NCBI GenBank assembly: GCA_964612425.1
Contig: CAZTDX010000009.1
Coordinates: forward strand, 4,335-68,334
Source: CAUJGP01 sp964612425
Lineage (GTDB): Bacteria > Bdellovibrionota > Bdellovibrionia > Bdellovibrionales > Bdellovibrionaceae
Length of the DNA: 64,000 nucleotides
Direction: 5' to 3'
Part shown: positions 35,218 to 43,454 of the stretch, piece after piece
How positions within the stretch are numbered: the stretch's first letter is position 1
Layout of the letters: every line of letters begins with the position of its first letter
Notes under the pieces: generated by a model
The model's input: the letters and a program-made list of their open reading frames with translations, nothing else
The model's database searches: none
What the model was told of the DNA's origin: nothing
Program-made: the position numbers and the translations under genes

Positions 35218-36245
35218 CATTTAAAAACCTCGAGTTTTGGATATGCCACCATAATTTGATCTTGTTTTAAATCGTGTAAGCACTGACGAATAACACGATC
35301 TGCGATGGTTGCAAATTTTCCGTAGTCATCAATATAGTAAACAACTTTAACGAGAATCCATGACTCTGAGGACTCTGAAACCAATGATACAGGCTTGGGA
35401 TTTGTTCTCACTCCCGTCACTTTTAATAAGGCTTGATTTAAAACTTCTAAAACAAGTTCGATATCGGCTTGATATGAAATTCTAAACGATTGTGACCGAG
35501 CAATGGGAATATCATTTCGAGTCCAGTTATTAATTTGCGATTGAGCAATGTAGCGATTAGGAATACTGATGAGCTCGTCTAATAAGCCCACCAAAACGGT
35601 TGAGCGCCAGGTAATCTCTAAAACCTGCCCTAGTATTTTTTGTCCACTTTGGTTGACCTCGATCCAGTCCCCAATTTCAAAACTATGATCTATTTGTAAG
35701 GAAATCCCAGCGAATAAATTCCCTAAGGTATCCTGAAGTGCCAAACCAAGAATGATCGAAAATGCTGCCGAGGTGGCTAGAAGCGGAGCCACTTTAATTC
35801 CAAAAATAGATGTAATAATCCATCCAGTCACGAGCACAGATAGTAGTAACGTGAATATATTAACGAGTAAAATAGGAACAGCGGTACGCTCTGATGTTAA
35901 AAATAAATACTGTAAGAGCATGATGCGACAAATTTGAATAAACGACACACATCCCGCAATGATTGTGGAGAGGCCAATGTAGGGTAAAATTCGGTGTACC
36001 AATGAGATATCTTTTAGGGATTCAAGTATAAAAAATGTCGCAGCTAAAATAGTGAGCGTGAGAATTTGTCGATAAAGATTTTTAAAACGCAGTTGTAAAT
36101 TTTTATTTCGTTCTTCAGAAATAGTTTTAAAGAAAAATTTTTGAAATCCCCATGATGCAAAAGTTAGTATCAAAATGATGATAAAAATTTCCCATTGAAT
36201 GAGTTCCTCCAGTGGGACAAGAATGGGTAACCAAGATTTATTCAT
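35214..36245 (-). CDS. Mechanosensitive ion channel, MscS family
   Basis: 343 residues with five hydrophobic segments. The last, APLLATSAAFSIILGLALQDTLGNLFAG (about 153-180), is the MscS pore helix and leads into the beta domain IDHSFEIGDWIEV. The C-terminal cytoplasmic domain follows. It protects against hypo-osmotic shock at the inner membrane. Its gene end overlaps the RNase H stop by four bases on the opposite strand. Confidence 0.9.
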   Translation of the reverse strand: MNKSWLPILVPLEELIQWEIFIIILILTFASWGFQKFFFKTISEERNKNLQLRFKNLYRQILTLTILAATFFILESLKDISLVHRILPYIGLSTIIAGCVSFIQICRIMLLQYLFLTSERTAVPILLVNIFTLLLSVLVTGWIITSIFGIKVAPLLATSAAFSIILGLALQDTLGNLFAGISLQIDHSFEIGDWIEVNQSGQKILGQVLEITWRSTVLVGLLDELISIPNRYIAQSQINNWTRNDIPIARSQSFRISYQADIELVLEVLNQALLKVTGVRTNPKPVSLVSESSESWILVKVVYYIDDYGKFATIADRVIRQCLHDLKQDQIMVAYPKLEVFKC

Positions 36246-36312
36246 GATCTATTATAGTCATAAAATAAGTATAAGTTCTACGCGACCAGTCTTTGGTGAT
36301 TCCATCATAAGG

Positions 36313-36891
36313 TCAGGTGCGCAGAGTAATTTTTCCTACAATAAAACCAACAGCTAGCAAAAATAAACTATAACTAATTATTTTTACAATTCCCAATGAG
36401 GAGACTCGCGCTTTGAATAGGCCCTCCTTATTATCAACATCCTTAAGTTGACGCTCAAGATTTGTCTTAAGAGTATGTACTTGTTCCTTTAATAAGGTAA
36501 TTTCTTGCTCTAATTCCTGAGTTTTTTGTGATTGATTTTGCTCCCTGCTGTGCCATCGATGCGAAAGAAAAATTTGCGGAGTAAAGCCGGGGTTTTTTTC
36601 AAATAAAATCAAATACCATTGCAGCGCTCGATAAATATGTGGAGGCGGCGGCGTGATTTTTTTCGTCCAGCGAGTCCAGGCTGATGGATCTACCATTAAA
36701 AGTTGTGCCATTTTTCTAGCTGATAAGCCTAAGCGATCCCGGATATCGTCTAAATCCCCTATCTGTTTTTTAATAACATCCACTTCAGCTTCATAAGTCA
36801 TTCTTTCTGCTGTTTTTGAGCGCTCTTTAGTCCACGGGACTTGAAGATGATTTTTTTGTTCAGTTGTGCTTTGCAAATCCATCTTGCTCAC
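36313..36891 (-). CDS. HTH protein with coiled coil and C-terminal membrane helix
   Basis: 192 residues. A helix-turn-helix resembling XRE-type domains (DIRDRLGLSARKMAQLLMVDPSAWTRW, about 48-74) is followed by a helical segment, a coiled coil rich in Glu/Gln/Leu (about 115-150) and a hydrophobic C-terminal helix (IISYSLFLLAVGFIVGKITL). This architecture suggests a membrane-tethered DNA-binding or scaffold protein; no family is recognised. It is divergent from the tyrosine recombinase gene and shares the palindrome-rich gap with it. Confidence 0.7.
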   Translation of the reverse strand: MSKMDLQSTTEQKNHLQVPWTKERSKTAERMTYEAEVDVIKKQIGDLDDIRDRLGLSARKMAQLLMVDPSAWTRWTKKITPPPPHIYRALQWYLILFEKNPGFTPQIFLSHRWHSREQNQSQKTQELEQEITLLKEQVHTLKTNLERQLKDVDNKEGLFKARVSSLGIVKIISYSLFLLAVGFIVGKITLRT

Positions 36892-37215
36892 TCCTTGATC
36901 AATAGTTTTTATTTATTTCACATTATTAAATTGTGAATCACAACATTATTCGTTGTATATTAAATAAAATCTGTTTTATTGGATCTAAATAATATTACGT
37001 TACAAAATACTTTTTATTTAGATCTAGCAATATTACTTGTATTTTTAAATTTAACTTAATATTATAGTTATAATATTAAGTGCTAACTACATGAATATAC
37101 GTAATATTTTGATTTCAAATTGAAATTTTTAGGAAGTTTTATGCTTTGCAAATTAATAATGCAAAGCATAAATTCTAAATGGAGCAGTTAAATTTGCTCT
37201 AGCGAGGACAATGCA
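36892..37215. promoter_or_regulatory. AT-rich palindrome-rich divergent region
   Basis: 324 bp between the HTH-membrane protein and recombinase genes, containing four inverted repeats. TTCACA/TGTGAA (36917-36937) resembles a CRP/FNR half-site pair. Eleven-base arms occur at 36982-36992 and 37014-37024. A perfect 12-base palindrome with a 2-base loop lies at 37055-37080. A 10-base stem lies at 37141-37150 and 37160-37169. No ORF is present. They could be regulator operators, recombinase sites or structured leaders. Confidence 0.6.
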
Positions 37216-37740
37216 ATGCGGTATAGTTTGAACAAAAATAAGTACCTTCTCGACCCTGAAATTGAGTCATTAGAATACCTTTTAAAACGCCACCAACTCG
37301 ATGATTTAAGAAACTGCATGCTCATTGGGGTGGGACTAAAAACGGGAGCACGCGCCCAAGAAATTCTAAATATTCGGGTTAATGATCTATCATCCTATGA
37401 TCAAACAATTTTTATTAAGGGTATCAAGGGCAGTAATGACCGAGAAATACCTGTTGCAAGAGAGTTTTTTCGGAAATTAGAGCTTCTCTTGCAAAGCCTC
37501 AAAGGATCAGATCATTTATTTGATATTTCTTACCAGCGCCTTTACCAAGTCTGGGACCTCTATCGCCCATGCAAAAAAAGTTTTCATAGCCTACGCCATA
37601 CCTTTGCCATTAATTTGTATAAAAAAACAAGAGACCTCAGATTGGTTCAAGTAGCTCTAGGTCATCGAAATATTAATAACACCATGATCTATGCAGACTA
37701 TGTTTATTCGAAGGAGGAATTAAGAAAACTTATACTCTAA
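37216..37740 (+). CDS. Minimal tyrosine recombinase (FimB/FimE size)
   Basis: 174 residues comprising only the catalytic domain of the phage-integrase family. Visible are R46 (TGARAQEIL), a likely catalytic Lys (K68 or K71), H124 and R127 (SFHSLRHTF), H150 (LGHRNINNT) and the nucleophile Y159 (MIYADY). The usual N-terminal core-binding domain is absent, as in FimB/FimE inversion recombinases. No prophage or integron genes lie beside it, and it faces a palindrome-rich AT tract. It probably acts on a nearby or distant DNA site; its target is unknown. Confidence 0.85.
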   Translation: MRYSLNKNKYLLDPEIESLEYLLKRHQLDDLRNCMLIGVGLKTGARAQEILNIRVNDLSSYDQTIFIKGIKGSNDREIPVAREFFRKLELLLQSLKGSDHLFDISYQRLYQVWDLYRPCKKSFHSLRHTFAINLYKKTRDLRLVQVALGHRNINNTMIYADYVYSKEELRKLIL

Positions 37741-37839
37741 CAATAAGAGAGTGATTGACTTTTATTAGCTAAATCACTCATCTATTAAGGTCGTTTAAAT
37801 GTTAATTCTTTTTAAAATACTATAGGGGAAGTAAGAAAA

Positions 37840-39246
37840 ATGAGTTTTGCTAATCCAATTAAGGGGCATGTTGCTGTTGTTGATGATGATAATGAAATGA
37901 GAAGTATGCTAGAAGATTACTTTCGCTCTCAAGACTACCAGGTTTCCTCTTTTAGCTCGGCCATCGAAGCACTAGAAAAATTACGTCCTATTGATCCCCC
38001 AGATGTGGTTGTTTCTGATATCCGAATGCCCAAAATGGATGGACTTGAATTTACAGCAAAAATTAAAGATAAATTTCCTGATACGTGTGTGATTTTAATT
38101 ACCGCTTTTGGAAGTATTGAGACTGCGGTCGAGGCGATACGTCGAGGTGCCTATGACTATCTGATAAAACCATTTAAGTTAGCAGCTCTTGAAGTGGTCA
38201 TCAATCGAGCACTCGGTTTTCAAAAGTTAAAAAGAGAAAATAAAACACTTCGAGCAGCACAAAAAACTTCCTATAGCTTACAAGAAATGATTGGGAAAAA
38301 CCCTTCTATGAAGGAGGTTTTTGAGCTCATCCATCGTATTGCCCCATCCATGGCCAATGTTTTGATTTCGGGTGAAGTGGGGACAGGAAAAGAAATGCTC
38401 GCTCGTACGATTCACAACATAAGCCCTCGCTCTGGAAAGCCTTTTATGGCCATCAATTGTACGTCAATCCCTGAGGCACTCTTTGAGGCTGAATTGTTTG
38501 GACATGTTAAAGGAGCCTTTCCTGGAGCCAGTCACGATAAACAAGGGATATTTGATGAGGCCTTCGGAGGAACACTTTTTATTGATGAAATCGGCGATTT
38601 AGATGCGGCTCTTCAAGCCAAACTTTTACGTGTCTTACAAGATCAAAAAATTAAACCTGTTGGTGCCACTGAATACCACTCCATTGATGTTCGAATTATT
38701 GCAGCCACTCAAAAAGATTTAAGACAAGCCATTAGACAAAATAATTTCAGAGAGGATCTCTATTATCGTCTTGCTGTTGTTCCTATTAGTTTACCACCTC
38801 TTCGTTACCGCCAAGATGACATTCCTATTTTAGCTCAACATTTTATAGAAAAATACACAGCCATCAATAGCCTTCCGTCAAAAACGCTCTCCCCTTCAGC
38901 TCTTCACAAATTAGTTCATGCGCGTTGGGATGGAAACGTACGCGATTTAGAAAATGTCATCGAGCGAACAGTGATTTTATCAAAAAATTCAGTGATTGAA
39001 GAGTCAGAAATTCAAATGAATGAACAATCTGATACGGAAAAGTTTTTTGGAAAGGCTATCGAAGCTTATCCTACCATGGAAGACTTAGAAAAAAAATATA
39101 TCCAATACATTCTCAACAAAACAGGGGGGCGTAAAGAAAAGGCCGCTCAAATTTTAGGAATTAACCGCAGAACACTTTATCGTAAAGAGCGAGAATACGG
39201 CTTTGTTGAAGACAATGGTTCGCTTCATGAAGATGATTTAGATTAG
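37840..39246 (+). CDS. NtrC-family sigma54 response regulator with GAFPGA loop
   Basis: 468 residues: receiver domain with D60 (VVVSDIRMP), AAA+ domain with Walker A GEVGTGKE (168-175) and Walker B FIDE (to E240), and a Fis-type HTH near 427-450. The loop that contacts sigma54 normally reads GAFTGA; here it is GAFPGA (215-220, Pro218). The Thr is known to be important for open-complex formation in PspF and NtrC, so this protein may activate unusually or be a non-activating regulator. A PAS kinase gene follows 12 bp later and is its likely partner. Confidence 0.94.
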   Translation: MSFANPIKGHVAVVDDDNEMRSMLEDYFRSQDYQVSSFSSAIEALEKLRPIDPPDVVVSDIRMPKMDGLEFTAKIKDKFPDTCVILITAFGSIETAVEAIRRGAYDYLIKPFKLAALEVVINRALGFQKLKRENKTLRAAQKTSYSLQEMIGKNPSMKEVFELIHRIAPSMANVLISGEVGTGKEMLARTIHNISPRSGKPFMAINCTSIPEALFEAELFGHVKGAFPGASHDKQGIFDEAFGGTLFIDEIGDLDAALQAKLLRVLQDQKIKPVGATEYHSIDVRIIAATQKDLRQAIRQNNFREDLYYRLAVVPISLPPLRYRQDDIPILAQHFIEKYTAINSLPSKTLSPSALHKLVHARWDGNVRDLENVIERTVILSKNSVIEESEIQMNEQSDTEKFFGKAIEAYPTMEDLEKKYIQYILNKTGGRKEKAAQILGINRRTLYRKEREYGFVEDNGSLHEDDLD

Positions 39247-39258
39247 GATTTTACTTCA

Positions 39259-40377
39259 ATGACGCAAGAGGATTTACTCCAGCAACTCACCAATCAGAAA
39301 TATGCCATTGATCAATCATCGATTGTGGCGATCACTGACATTAGTGGCATAATAACATACGCTAATGAGATGTTTTGCGCTATTTCTGGCTACTCTCTTG
39401 GTGAGTTGATCGGTAAAACTCATGCCATATTAAATTCAAAATTTCATCCACCATCTTTTTTTGATGAAATGTGGAAAACCATTAAATCGGGAAAAGTATG
39501 GAAAGGCGATATTCGAAATCGACGTAAGGATGGAGCTTATTACTGGGTCCAAACAACGATCGTTCCATTTCGAAATCATGAGGGTCAAATTTATCAATAC
39601 GTATCTATCAGACATGATATTACGGATTTAAAAATGGCCGAACAAGTAATTTTAGAACAGCAAACACGCTTGGCAGTGGCTTCAAAATTTTCGGCTCTTG
39701 GTGAAATGGCCGCAAATTTGACTCATGAAATTAATAATCCCCTAGCGGCCATTTTAGGTCGTTGTGAATTATTGATTCAAAATTTGCAAAAGCCGAACCA
39801 AGATATAAAATATATTATCAATAGCATTGAAACCATTGAGTTTACGGCCCGCCGTATAGAAAAAATCATCAAAAGCATGCGTAGTTTTTCCGTGGCAAAA
39901 GATGGAGACCCCTTTGAGTTCATATCAGCAAAAAATCTCATTGAGGAAACCATTGATTTTGTGCAACAACGATTCAAAGATTATGGGATTGAATTAACTT
40001 TTATCCCGCCGACGAAAGATTTTATTATTGAATGCCGAGGCACTGAAATAAGCCAAGTTCTTCTCAACTTATTAAATAATGCTTTTGATGCTGTTCAATC
40101 TTATTCTGAAAAGTGGGTTCGCATTGCCATTGAATCGTCTGAAGGAAATTATATTAATATTACCGTCACTGATAGTGGCCGAGGTATTACTCCTGAAATT
40201 GTTAGTCGCATTTTCGATCCTTTCTTCTCCACAAAAGAAAAGCAATATGGAACTGGCTTAGGGCTCAGTATTTCAAAAGGTTTAATTGAGCGCCACCATG
40301 GGACCCTCGACGTGGACCACTCTTGTAAGAACACAAGATTTATTATCACTTTGCCCTTTAGACAAAAAAAATCTTAA
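39259..40377 (+). CDS. Cytoplasmic PAS-domain histidine kinase
   Basis: 372 residues with no membrane segment. An N-terminal PAS/PAC domain (about 10-130, ending in YVSIRHDITDLK) is followed by a HisKA H-box with H156 (NLTHEINNPLAAI) and a HATPase domain with an N-box (LLNLLNNAFDAV), DSGRGI and GTGLGLSISKGL. The NPL motif is as in NtrB-type kinases. It directly follows the sigma54 activator gene and is probably its cognate kinase, sensing a cytoplasmic redox or small-molecule signal. The 3' end overlaps asd by four bases, convergent. Confidence 0.93.
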   Translation: MTQEDLLQQLTNQKYAIDQSSIVAITDISGIITYANEMFCAISGYSLGELIGKTHAILNSKFHPPSFFDEMWKTIKSGKVWKGDIRNRRKDGAYYWVQTTIVPFRNHEGQIYQYVSIRHDITDLKMAEQVILEQQTRLAVASKFSALGEMAANLTHEINNPLAAILGRCELLIQNLQKPNQDIKYIINSIETIEFTARRIEKIIKSMRSFSVAKDGDPFEFISAKNLIEETIDFVQQRFKDYGIELTFIPPTKDFIIECRGTEISQVLLNLLNNAFDAVQSYSEKWVRIAIESSEGNYINITVTDSGRGITPEIVSRIFDPFFSTKEKQYGTGLGLSISKGLIERHHGTLDVDHSCKNTRFIITLPFRQKKS

Positions 40378-41486
40378 TCAATCAGGATTCTGAGCATGCG
40401 CCTCAAGGGTTCTGCCGCTCCCCAAAGAAGCTGATCTCCACAAGTAAATGCATTTAAGTACTCGTAACCTAAATTTAATTTTCGCAATCTTCCTACAGGT
40501 ACTTTGAGTTGCCCCGATACCGCAGCCGGTGAGAGCATTTTAATACTCTCTTCGCGGTGATTAGGAACCACTGCGACCCAAGCATTATGTGACGCTATAA
40601 TTTCTGTTATTTCATCAAGTGGAATATTTTTTCGAAGTTTTATAGTTAAGCCCTGACTATGGCATCTCATAGCCCCAACGCGAACACAAGTCCCATCAAT
40701 GGGAATGAGATTTTGTGTGCGATTTAAAATTTTATTTGTTTCAGCAATTCCTTTCCACTCCTCTCGACTTTGGCCATTTTCTAACTCTTTATCAATCCAC
40801 GGAATAAGGGAGCCGGCCAGTGGTACACCAAAATAGTCTTTTGGTAGTTGATCACTTTGAAGATGTTCTGAAACACAGCGATCAATTTCTAAAATATTAT
40901 TAGCAGGATCATTTAAAAGTTTGCGACTTCGATCGGAGATACTAGACATTTGCAGGAGAAGTTCTCTCATATTGTTGGCTCCAGCACCAGAAGCGGCTTG
41001 ATAAGTCATGGTAGTCATCCACTCTACATAATCATGTTTAAAGAGTCCTGCCATCGCCATTAACATGAGAGAGACTGTACAATTACCACCAATAAAATTT
41101 TTCGTACCACTAGTTAAAGCCTCTTTAATGCTGTCTCCGTTCACCGGGTCTAAAATAATGATAGCGTCGGGATTCATACGCAAAGTAGAGGCAGCATCGA
41201 TCCAAAAGCCGTTCCAACCATTTTTTCGGAGCTGGGGATAGATTTCGGTGGTGTAATCTCCTCCTTGGCAACTTAAGAGCACGTCCATTTTGCTAAGTTG
41301 ATGGAGGTCTTTAGAATTATATAAAAGTTGTTTACCTTGACCAAGGTCAGGCCCCTCATATCCCACACTAGAAGTTGAAAAAAAATTGGGTTCAAAGTGC
41401 TGAAAGTCATTTTCGGCCTTCATCCGCTCCATAAGAACAGACCCGACCATTCCTCGCCATCCGATAATTCCAACTTTTTTTTTCAT
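40374..41486 (-). CDS. asd: Aspartate-semialdehyde dehydrogenase
   Basis: NADP-dependent reduction of aspartyl phosphate to aspartate semialdehyde, the branch point to diaminopimelate, Lys, Thr and Met. The N-terminal IIGWRGMVGSVLMERM and the active-site Cys in GGNCTVSLMLMAM identify the E. coli-like type of about 370 residues. The frame extends eight codons upstream; GGGGA lies seven bases before the ATG at 41486, which is taken as start. It supplies the cell-wall precursor pathway. Confidence 0.96.
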   Translation of the reverse strand: MKKKVGIIGWRGMVGSVLMERMKAENDFQHFEPNFFSTSSVGYEGPDLGQGKQLLYNSKDLHQLSKMDVLLSCQGGDYTTEIYPQLRKNGWNGFWIDAASTLRMNPDAIIILDPVNGDSIKEALTSGTKNFIGGNCTVSLMLMAMAGLFKHDYVEWMTTMTYQAASGAGANNMRELLLQMSSISDRSRKLLNDPANNILEIDRCVSEHLQSDQLPKDYFGVPLAGSLIPWIDKELENGQSREEWKGIAETNKILNRTQNLIPIDGTCVRVGAMRCHSQGLTIKLRKNIPLDEITEIIASHNAWVAVVPNHREESIKMLSPAAVSGQLKVPVGRLRKLNLGYEYLNAFTCGDQLLWGAAEPLRRMLRILID

Positions 41487-41590
41487 ATTAAAATCCCCGT
41501 GATTTATCACGACTAGTGTTTTGTATAAATTTAATTTCTATAGAGTTTCGAGCCATTGACGTTTCGGTGCTATACTTCCAAAATATTTAC

Positions 41591-42511
41591 ATGATTTCAA
41601 GTAGTTCATGGAAAAATTTAATTAATAAAGCCTCAGAAATAATTTTAGATAAAAAGTCAGAAATTGAGCTTTCACTCACCTGCATATTAGCAGGCGGGCA
41701 CTTGCTTATTGAAGATATCCCAGGTGTAGGGAAAACCACTTTAGTGCAAGTTTTGGCAAAGCTTCTTGATTTGCCTTACTCTAGGGTGCAATTCACCAGT
41801 GACCTCTTACCCTCAGATATTATTGGAAATTCCATATATAATGCAGAAAAAAAAGAGTTTCAATTCGTTGAGGGCCCTTTGTTTTCCCACTTGGTTCTCG
41901 CTGATGAGCTAAATCGCGCCAATCCCCGCACCCAGAGTGCTCTGCTTCAGGCCATGGAAGAGGGGCAAGTCTCGGTTGACCGTATCACTCATAACTTACC
42001 GTCACCTTTTTTTTTAATTGCCACGCAAAACCCGCGAACGCAAACCGGAACTTTTCCACTTCCTGAAAGTCAATTAGATCGTTTTCTCATGTCCATCGGA
42101 ATGAACAATGCCTCTTATCAATCAGAAATTGCGATTTTTCAGGGACAAGATCCAAGAATTCAACTAAAAAACTTGACTCCCCTGATAACTAAGAATGATT
42201 TAGTAGAAAGTCAGAATCAAGTCAATCAAGTCAAAATCAGTAAATTAATGGCAAAATACATTGCCGATATTTTATCCTATTCAAGGCAACATCAAGATTT
42301 ATTTACCCCACTTTCCACTCGAACTGGCTTGGCTCTCACGCGAGCCGCTAAAGCCCACGCCTATTTACAGGAAAGGAATTACTGCACTCCAGATGATGTC
42401 CAAGTCGTTGCAAATTCAGTCTTGAGTCATCGCTTGGGTGGGATTGATGGAATTATTTATGGAAGGAATAAGGCTTTTGAACTTCTCAAGGCTGTGGTCA
42501 TTCCTACGTAA
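41591..42511 (+). CDS. MoxR family AAA+ ATPase
   Basis: About 306 residues with Walker A IPGVGKTTLVQVLAKLL, Walker B LVLADELNRANPRTQSALLQAMEE (EDE-type), an arginine finger region and the MoxR lid domain. It typically acts with a DUF58 protein as a chaperone-like ATPase that modifies or assembles partners. The next two genes encode exactly the usual partners. The frame starts at 41516, but the ATG at 41591 begins just before the conserved region and is more likely. It is divergent from asd. Confidence 0.92.
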   Translation: MISSSSWKNLINKASEIILDKKSEIELSLTCILAGGHLLIEDIPGVGKTTLVQVLAKLLDLPYSRVQFTSDLLPSDIIGNSIYNAEKKEFQFVEGPLFSHLVLADELNRANPRTQSALLQAMEEGQVSVDRITHNLPSPFFLIATQNPRTQTGTFPLPESQLDRFLMSIGMNNASYQSEIAIFQGQDPRIQLKNLTPLITKNDLVESQNQVNQVKISKLMAKYIADILSYSRQHQDLFTPLSTRTGLALTRAAKAHAYLQERNYCTPDDVQVVANSVLSHRLGGIDGIIYGRNKAFELLKAVVIPT

Positions 42512-43454
42512 TCATTTAAAAATAGAACGCACCTACATCTTACCCAGTAAGCTCGGTCTCTATTATGCTGTCCTTTGTTTAATTCTTTTAGTTGTTGCAT
42601 TTATCTACGGTAATAACATTGCTTATGCGTCTTGCTTTATGCTTGTAAGCCTTGGAATAGTTACAATTTTTCAAACCAATTTTAATGTGCATAGAGTTTC
42701 AATTAAAACGCTTCCCATCATTGATGATCACGCGGAACATCCGGTTTCATTTAAAATTTTACTTGAAAATAAATCATCTCTTCCTTCTTTTCAAATTCAA
42801 ATACGATTAGAACAGACCAAAAATGATCGCAAGAACTCCGTGCTAAAAGATGTTTCTCAAGAAGTTATTCTGATAAATCAATTAGGAGCCAATCAAAAAA
42901 AGGAAGTGGAATTAAGTTTAATTTTTACTCGTCGAGGCTTTCACAAGCCCCCCATCGTGGTCGTTGAAAGTTATTTTCCTCTCGGTTTATTGCGAAGTTG
43001 GAAATGGATACACCCCACTGAACCCATTTTAATTTATCCAGCTAAAAAAGGAATACTTCCTCTTCCTCAGTCTGCAACCGAAGGTGGAGGTAATTTATTG
43101 GAAAAACTCAAAACACCTCATACAGGTCAGGAGTTTATTGGACATCGCCCATATCAAACTTCGGATTCCCTGCGAAAAGTTGATTGGAAAGCTTTCTCTC
43201 GAAATCAAAAACTCAATGTTAAATTATTTGATAGCGAAGAGGTTGGAGCCTATCTCTTAAACTGGGAGTCCACAAACTCATTAAAAGATACTGAAGCTCG
43301 TGTTTCACAACTGACTCAATGGATTAATCTATGTCAGAGAAAAAAAGTAGATTTTGTTCTTCAGCTCCCTCAGTGGCAAAGCTCCTGTGGTCATTCCAGT
43401 GACAAAGTTCGAGAGTGTTATCAGCAACTAGCTCTCTTTCGAGGTAGTGTATGA
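42459..43454 (+). CDS. DUF58 domain protein
   Basis: About 331 residues with two N-terminal membrane helices (about residues 25-60, LGLYYAVLCLILLVVAFI and IAYASCFMLVSLGIVTIF). The DUF58 core (SDSLRKVDWKAFSRNQKLNVKLFDSEE) is followed by a von Willebrand-like tail. It is the standard partner of MoxR. The start is uncertain because it overlaps the MoxR end by over 50 bases; the ATG at 42459 is one of several candidates, including a GTG at 42438. The 3' end overlaps the transglutaminase gene by four bases. Confidence 0.85.
   Translation: MEGIRLLNFSRLWSFLRNHLKIERTYILPSKLGLYYAVLCLILLVVAFIYGNNIAYASCFMLVSLGIVTIFQTNFNVHRVSIKTLPIIDDHAEHPVSFKILLENKSSLPSFQIQIRLEQTKNDRKNSVLKDVSQEVILINQLGANQKKEVELSLIFTRRGFHKPPIVVVESYFPLGLLRSWKWIHPTEPILIYPAKKGILPLPQSATEGGGNLLEKLKTPHTGQEFIGHRPYQTSDSLRKVDWKAFSRNQKLNVKLFDSEEVGAYLLNWESTNSLKDTEARVSQLTQWINLCQRKKVDFVLQLPQWQSSCGHSSDKVRECYQQLALFRGSV

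Noticed and set aside
37216..37740. Prophage or integron around the tyrosine recombinase
   Set aside because: No phage structural, replication or cassette genes and no attachment-site duplication could be seen; neighbours are ordinary two-component genes.
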